Source: Microcaldota archaeon
Lineage (GTDB): Archaea; Micrarchaeota; Micrarchaeia; Anstonellales; Anstonellaceae
Assembly (NCBI GenBank): GCA_023248665.1
Contig: JAHFEC010000050.1
Span: 1 to 8,044 of the forward strand
Length of the DNA: 8,044 nt
Direction: 5' to 3'
This document shows positions 5,018 to 8,044 of this stretch, one piece after another. Position 1 is the stretch's first letter, and the number at the start of each line of letters is the position of its first letter. Both the position numbers and the translations under genes were made by a program. The notes under the pieces are model-generated. The model saw only the letters and a list, made by a program, of their open reading frames with translations, was not told the DNA's origin and ran no database searches.

Positions 5018-6466
5018 TTATGCTCGCATTATCTTTTCCACCCTGTCTTTATATTCATTCATCAGGGAAAACGCCTTCTCTTCGCTTTTGCTTTCCGCAA
5101 ACACGCGGACGTAGTCCTCGGTCCCGGACGCCCTCGCCAGCACCCACGAATCGCCCATGTCGAGGCGGAACCCGCCCTCGACCTCGCGGAGCTTCTGTCT
5201 GTTTGTTTTTTCGGCTTTTATCTGCGCTACCAATCTGGCGGCGATTTCGGCGTTCTCCCCGCTCTTGCACGCGATTTTCGTCTTGGCATTGTAATATTTT
5301 GGCAACTCGTCGTGCCATTTAGAGAGCGGTTTGGCCGCCACCATCTCCATGAGCTTGCAGGCTGCCAGCACCCCGTCCTTGGCCAGCGAGAAGCGCGGCC
5401 AGACGATGCCGCCCACCTCCTCGCCACCCCCGGCCACCCGGCCCGCGAGCGCGTGCATCCGCTCCGCCAGATACGGCGCGCCCACATCCGTGTATTCGGT
5501 TGTGGCCCCGTATTTTTCGGCGACATCCTCGACCACTTTGCTCGTGGCGACGGTGGTGACGACCACGGGGTCCGAATCCGGGTTTTTTTCGGAATTCCTG
5601 CCCTTTTTCATCCTGGTATTCTCCAGCGCCCACCCGGCCGAGAGCGCGACGCATTTGTCTCCGACGAGCCAGCGCCCCTTCTCATCCACGAACACCACGC
5701 GGTCGGCATCCCCGTCCCAGGCCACGCCGAAATCGGCCCCCTCGCGCGGCACCGCCTCGATAAGCTCCTTGACGTTGGCTTCCGTCGGCTCGGACATCCT
5801 TCCCGGAAACGAGCCGTCCAGTTTTTCGTTGAGCACCACCACCTCGGCGCCCAGCGCGCGCAGCAGCGCCGGCGCCACCAGCGTCGAGGTCCCGTTGCCA
5901 ACGTCCGCGACGATTTTCCACCTCTTTTTTTTCGAAATCATCTTTCTATCGACGAATGCGAGCACGGCCTTTTGGTATTCGCCAAGCGCATCCACCGCTC
6001 CGGCGCTCTTTGCGATCTTCTGCCATTTCAGCGCCGGCGCATGCGGCCGGCCCACCCACCCCGCCATCCCGGCGCCGCGCTGCCTTGAGACGGCCACGCC
6101 GTCCGAGTCCACGAATTTGAGCGCGTTCCACTGCGGCGGGTTGTGGCTGGCGGTGACGATGATGAGCCCGTCGCAGCCGTACTTCTCATTCGCCCATTCC
6201 GCCATCGGCGACGTGGCGATGCCGATGTCCAAGACGTCGCATCCGCCCTCCATCAGCCCGGCCGCCGCCGCCTGCGCGATGCAGGGCGAGGTCTTGCGCA
6301 TGTCGCGCGCGAGCGTGACGAGGGGGAATCCCCGCGTTTCCCCCGTTTTTTGGCGGGGGTGTTTTTTTGCGAATTGCGCGAACGCGTATCCGAAATCCAT
6401 TGCCGTGGACGGATTGAGCTGCTCGAAAAGTCCCCGCACGCCATTGGTGCCCAGTGCCAGTGCCAT
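5018..6466 (-). CDS. Phosphohexomutase (phosphoglucosamine/phosphomannomutase family)
   Basis: This cytoplasmic alpha-D-phosphohexomutase interconverts sugar-6- and sugar-1-phosphates, feeding the nucleotidyltransferase of the same operon. All four active-site loops are visible: the phosphoserine loop TASHNP (105-110, S107), the metal loop DGDADR (251-256), the sugar-binding loop GGGEEVGG (347-353), and the phosphate-binding loop RASGTE (445-450). The GEExGG form is closer to archaeal phosphoglucosamine mutases than to bacterial PMM/PGM (GEMSGH), but substrate choice is uncertain. The product is 482 aa, slightly longer than the usual 450-460, with a Lys/Arg-rich stretch at 34-46 and another at 284-296 that look like insertions. 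The start at 6466 is chosen because MALALGTNGVRG matches the family's N-terminus (FGTdGvRG); the frame continues upstream to 6604 but gives only Ala/Arg/Cys-rich sequence. No ribosome site precedes it, but a TATA-like box lies 26 bases ahead, pointing to a leaderless message and to this being the first gene of the unit. Confidence 0.93.
   Translation of the reverse strand: MALALGTNGVRGLFEQLNPSTAMDFGYAFAQFAKKHPRQKTGETRGFPLVTLARDMRKTSPCIAQAAAAGLMEGGCDVLDIGIATSPMAEWANEKYGCDGLIIVTASHNPPQWNALKFVDSDGVAVSRQRGAGMAGWVGRPHAPALKWQKIAKSAGAVDALGEYQKAVLAFVDRKMISKKKRWKIVADVGNGTSTLVAPALLRALGAEVVVLNEKLDGSFPGRMSEPTEANVKELIEAVPREGADFGVAWDGDADRVVFVDEKGRWLVGDKCVALSAGWALENTRMKKGRNSEKNPDSDPVVVTTVATSKVVEDVAEKYGATTEYTDVGAPYLAERMHALAGRVAGGGEEVGGIVWPRFSLAKDGVLAACKLMEMVAAKPLSKWHDELPKYYNAKTKIACKSGENAEIAARLVAQIKAEKTNRQKLREVEGGFRLDMGDSWVLARASGTEDYVRVFAESKSEEKAFSLMNEYKDRVEKIMRA
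6340..6368 (+). other. Hairpin followed by a T run, inside the mutase gene
   Basis: CCCCCG (6340-6345) pairs perfectly with CGGGGG (6354-6359) around an 8-base loop, and seven T follow at 6362-6368. Read on the plus strand it looks like a factor-independent terminator, antisense to the mutase; on the coding strand it encodes the Lys/Arg-rich stretch near residues 34-43. It may only reflect A- and G-rich codons there. Confidence 0.3.
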
Positions 6467-6487
6467 GCGACAAGAATTGGCGCCAAC

Positions 6488-6497
6488 AAATAAAAAG
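6488..6497 (-). promoter_or_regulatory. TATA-like promoter of the mutase operon (leaderless)
   Basis: On the minus strand CTTTTTATTT is centred about 26 bases before the mutase ATG (6466) and stands out in GC-rich surroundings. That distance places the transcription start at the start codon itself, which agrees with the lack of a ribosome site. Confidence 0.55.
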
Positions 6498-6515
6498 CAG
6501 GGCGCGCCGCAAGGG

Positions 6516-6567
6516 CGGGCATAAAACGCGCGGGCGGCGCGCGAACGGGCCCAAAACGCGCAGGAGG
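6516..6567. repeat. 22-base direct repeat, two copies 30 bases apart
   Basis: Copies at 6516-6537 and 6546-6567 agree at 18 of 22 positions. Both read CGGGC, two variable bases, AAAACGCGC, one variable base, GG, one variable base, GG. The start-to-start distance is exactly 30 bases, about three helical turns, so both would face the same side of the DNA. They lie between two divergent promoters and just upstream of the flippase TATA box, so a shared operator is plausible. Low-complexity GC sequence is the alternative. Confidence 0.5.
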
Positions 6568-6573
6568 CCGGTG

Positions 6574-6582
6574 TTTTAAAAT
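6574..6582 (+). promoter_or_regulatory. TATA-like promoter of the flippase gene (leaderless)
   Basis: TTTTAAAAT is centred 25 bases before the ATG at 6603, with GC-rich sequence on both sides. The bases just before the ATG hold no GGTG-type ribosome site. This fits a leaderless archaeal transcript starting at or near the ATG. Confidence 0.6.
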
Positions 6583-6602
6583 CCGGCGTGGATATTGCGC
6601 CC

Positions 6603-8044
6603 ATGAGCGCTCAAAAATCGCATCCCTCTCCGCCCGACGAGAAGGACCGGCTGGCGCGCGAGCAGGACAAGCACGACTTGGCGCACGTGGCCGGCCGGGG
6701 GATGGTATTCAAATTCGGCTCCCTTTTCGCCTCGAAGGTGTTCGGTCTCATCTTCCAAGTCCTCATGCTCAATGTGCTGCCGCGCCTCGCGGCCGGCCTG
6801 TATTCGGCCGCCTACAACATCGCGCTGGGCATCTCGGCCTTCGCCAGCCTCGGCATCCAGAGCGCGATCATGCGCTATGTGCCCATGCACCTGGCGCACG
6901 GCGAGGCGTCCAAGGCCAAGGACGAGATATGGACCTCGGTGCTCGTCCTCTTCGTTTTCAGCCTGATGGTGATGGTCGCCATGCTCCTGCTCTCCGAGCC
7001 GGTGATTTCGTTCTACGCGCCCGAATACCACGACCAGATCCGGCCCCTGTTCCTGCTGGCGGCCGTCCTCGCCTTCGTCATGCTCAACTTCAACCTCTGG
7101 TCGGCCATCCTCGACTCGATAAAGAAATTCGAGATCAATGCCGTCATCCAGGTGGCCGTGCAGGCGGTGAAAGTCGTTCTCGTGCTGAGTGCCGTGCTCG
7201 TGGGCGCCGCCAGCGCGGGCATGTTCCTGCAGGCCACCGTGGTGGCCTTCATCGTGGCCGCCGTCATCCTCGCCATCCCTGTCTGCCAATTCCTATCCTC
7301 CATCCCCGGCAAGCTCCATTTCAACCCCTCGCTCATCTTAAAGAACATCGCCTTCGGCCTGCCCATCTATCTCAGCTCGACGGCGGACGTGCTCACCACC
7401 ACCATGAGCGCGCCCATCCTGCTGTATTTCTACCCCCTGCAGGTCGCCGGCTACGCGGCCGCGGTGATGGTCGTGCAGAACATCGCACCGGTCGTTTTCT
7501 CCCCGATCAGCTCGGTCGCACAGCCGCTGATGGTGGAGCGCCACGAGCGCAAATCCGACCTCTTCGGATCCCTGGTGCGCGAGAGTTCGCGCTGGACCGC
7601 GTATCTTGGCATCCCGCTGCTTTTCGTGTTCGTGCTCTACGCCTCGGCGTTCCTCGGGGTTCTCACGCCGGCATACAAATCCAGCTACGTCCTCATCTGG
7701 CTCTTCGCGCCCATGTCCATCGCCACTCTCCTCTCCAGCCCGAGCCGCAACGCCCTCTTTGCGCGGGGCAACCTCAAAGTGCTGCTCTCGGCCAGCGTCG
7801 GCATGTTGGCGCTCAACCTCGTGCTGAACTGGTATCTCATCCAGCAATGGGGGGCCATCGGCGCGGCCGCGGCCACCTCCATTTCGGTGTTCCTCGGTGA
7901 ATCCGCCATCGTGCTGGCCGCCCGCTTCATGTTCGGCGCCAAGCTCCACCCGGACATCTGGCGCGCCCTCGCGGCCGGTTGTATCATGCTCGCCGCCGGC
8001 TTCATCACCCTGCCCGTGTTCAACACCTCGATGAGCCTGTGGGC
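6603..8044 (+). CDS. Wzx/MATE-type oligosaccharide flippase (3' end cut by window)
   Basis: The frame from ATG 6603 stays open to the right edge (480 codons visible, no stop), so the gene is incomplete. It encodes a multi-pass membrane protein of the polysaccharide flippase group (MOP superfamily, Wzx/RfbX-like), which would turn lipid-linked oligosaccharides from the cytoplasmic to the outer side. A charged cytoplasmic leader (1-29) is followed by GRGMVFKFGSLFASKVFGLI (31-50) as helix 1 and about a dozen further hydrophobic segments. Typical marks are LFAPMSIATLLSSPSRNALF (367-386) with ARGNLKVLL (387-395), then LALNLVLNWYLIQQWGAIGA (402-421) with its AAAATS tail, the 'N..L...li...G..GAA.AT' pattern of this family. 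Usual length is 430-500 aa, so little is probably missing. The Met at 34 is a later alternative start, but the TATA-like box 25 bases before 6603 supports the longer form. It is divergent from the mutase operon and shares a 136-base control region. The glycan carried is unknown. Confidence 0.88.
   Translation, partial: MSAQKSHPSPPDEKDRLAREQDKHDLAHVAGRGMVFKFGSLFASKVFGLIFQVLMLNVLPRLAAGLYSAAYNIALGISAFASLGIQSAIMRYVPMHLAHGEASKAKDEIWTSVLVLFVFSLMVMVAMLLLSEPVISFYAPEYHDQIRPLFLLAAVLAFVMLNFNLWSAILDSIKKFEINAVIQVAVQAVKVVLVLSAVLVGAASAGMFLQATVVAFIVAAVILAIPVCQFLSSIPGKLHFNPSLILKNIAFGLPIYLSSTADVLTTTMSAPILLYFYPLQVAGYAAAVMVVQNIAPVVFSPISSVAQPLMVERHERKSDLFGSLVRESSRWTAYLGIPLLFVFVLYASAFLGVLTPAYKSSYVLIWLFAPMSIATLLSSPSRNALFARGNLKVLLSASVGMLALNLVLNWYLIQQWGAIGAAAATSISVFLGESAIVLAARFMFGAKLHPDIWRALAAGCIMLAAGFITLPVFNTSMSLW

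Noticed and set aside
5925..5932. Programmed frameshift at a run of eight A on the mutase coding strand
   Set aside because: The frame is continuous and complete across the run; it simply encodes Lys-Lys-Lys, and no alternative product is evident.
5331..6524. Long plus-strand frames opposite the mutase (also 4925-6088)
   Set aside because: Ser/Pro/Ala-rich or Arg/His-rich translation without motifs; the minus strand carries all four mutase loops.
6467..6604. Longer N-terminus for the mutase up to 6604
   Set aside because: The added Ala/Arg/Cys-rich sequence is the promoter region read through in frame; the family begins at the ALGTNGVRG segment.
6929..7900. Second plus-strand frame inside the flippase gene
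   Set aside because: Arg/His/Pro-rich shadow frame; the frame from 6603 has continuous hydrophobic segments and the flippase pattern.
1..8044. tRNA, rRNA, CRISPR array or insertion sequence
   Set aside because: I saw no cloverleaf-like segment, no regularly spaced repeat series and no transposase or terminal inverted repeats.

Overview
The window most likely comes from an archaeon. The main evidence is a GlcNAc-1-phosphate transferase of archaeal/eukaryotic type (AGFNGLE and FIGDVGT motifs), TATA-like boxes about 24-26 bases in front of start codons that have no Shine-Dalgarno site (leaderless style), and strong GGTG-type ribosome sites at genes inside operons. High GC and small, patchily organised surface-glycan loci would fit a high-GC DPANN-type lineage, but the lineage is a guess. 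There are no RNA genes, CRISPR arrays or recognisable insertion sequences, and no gene-free stretch longer than 300 bases (the longest is the 136-base divergent promoter region).

Layout. Bases 3-857 (+) hold the C-terminal part of a membrane protein whose surface domain resembles the STT3/AglB oligosaccharyltransferase family. Bases 854-1828 (+) hold the GlcNAc-1-P transferase that starts lipid-linked glycans; it overlaps the previous stop by 4 bases and apparently begins at an AUA codon. Bases 1877-2335 and 2414-3265 (+) hold two proteins I do not recognise, with lower GC. On the minus strand a three-gene unit runs from 6466 down to 3282: phosphohexomutase (6466-5018), an orphan ParA-like ATPase (4987-4001, lower GC), and a sugar-1-phosphate nucleotidyltransferase (3989-3282). 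Divergent from it, a Wzx/MATE-type oligosaccharide flippase starts at 6603 and runs off the right edge.

How the genes fit together. The mutase and nucleotidyltransferase would make an activated sugar, the GlcNAc-1-P transferase would load the first sugar onto dolichyl phosphate, the flippase would turn the lipid-linked glycan across the membrane, and an STT3/AglB-type protein would pass it to asparagines. No sugar-adding glycosyltransferase lies inside the window. The visible STT3-like fragment lacks the catalytic WWDYG motif in its expected place, so it may be a non-catalytic relative.

The less ordinary parts are the AUA start with a near-perfect ribosome site, the degenerate STT3-like domain carrying six N-glycosylation sequons, the lower-GC ParA ATPase placed inside a glycan operon, two unknown genes forming a lower-GC block, and a 22-base direct repeat spaced exactly 30 bases between the two divergent leaderless promoters. 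I did not find clear proof of a wholly new system; the ParA insertion and the unknown pair are the best candidates.
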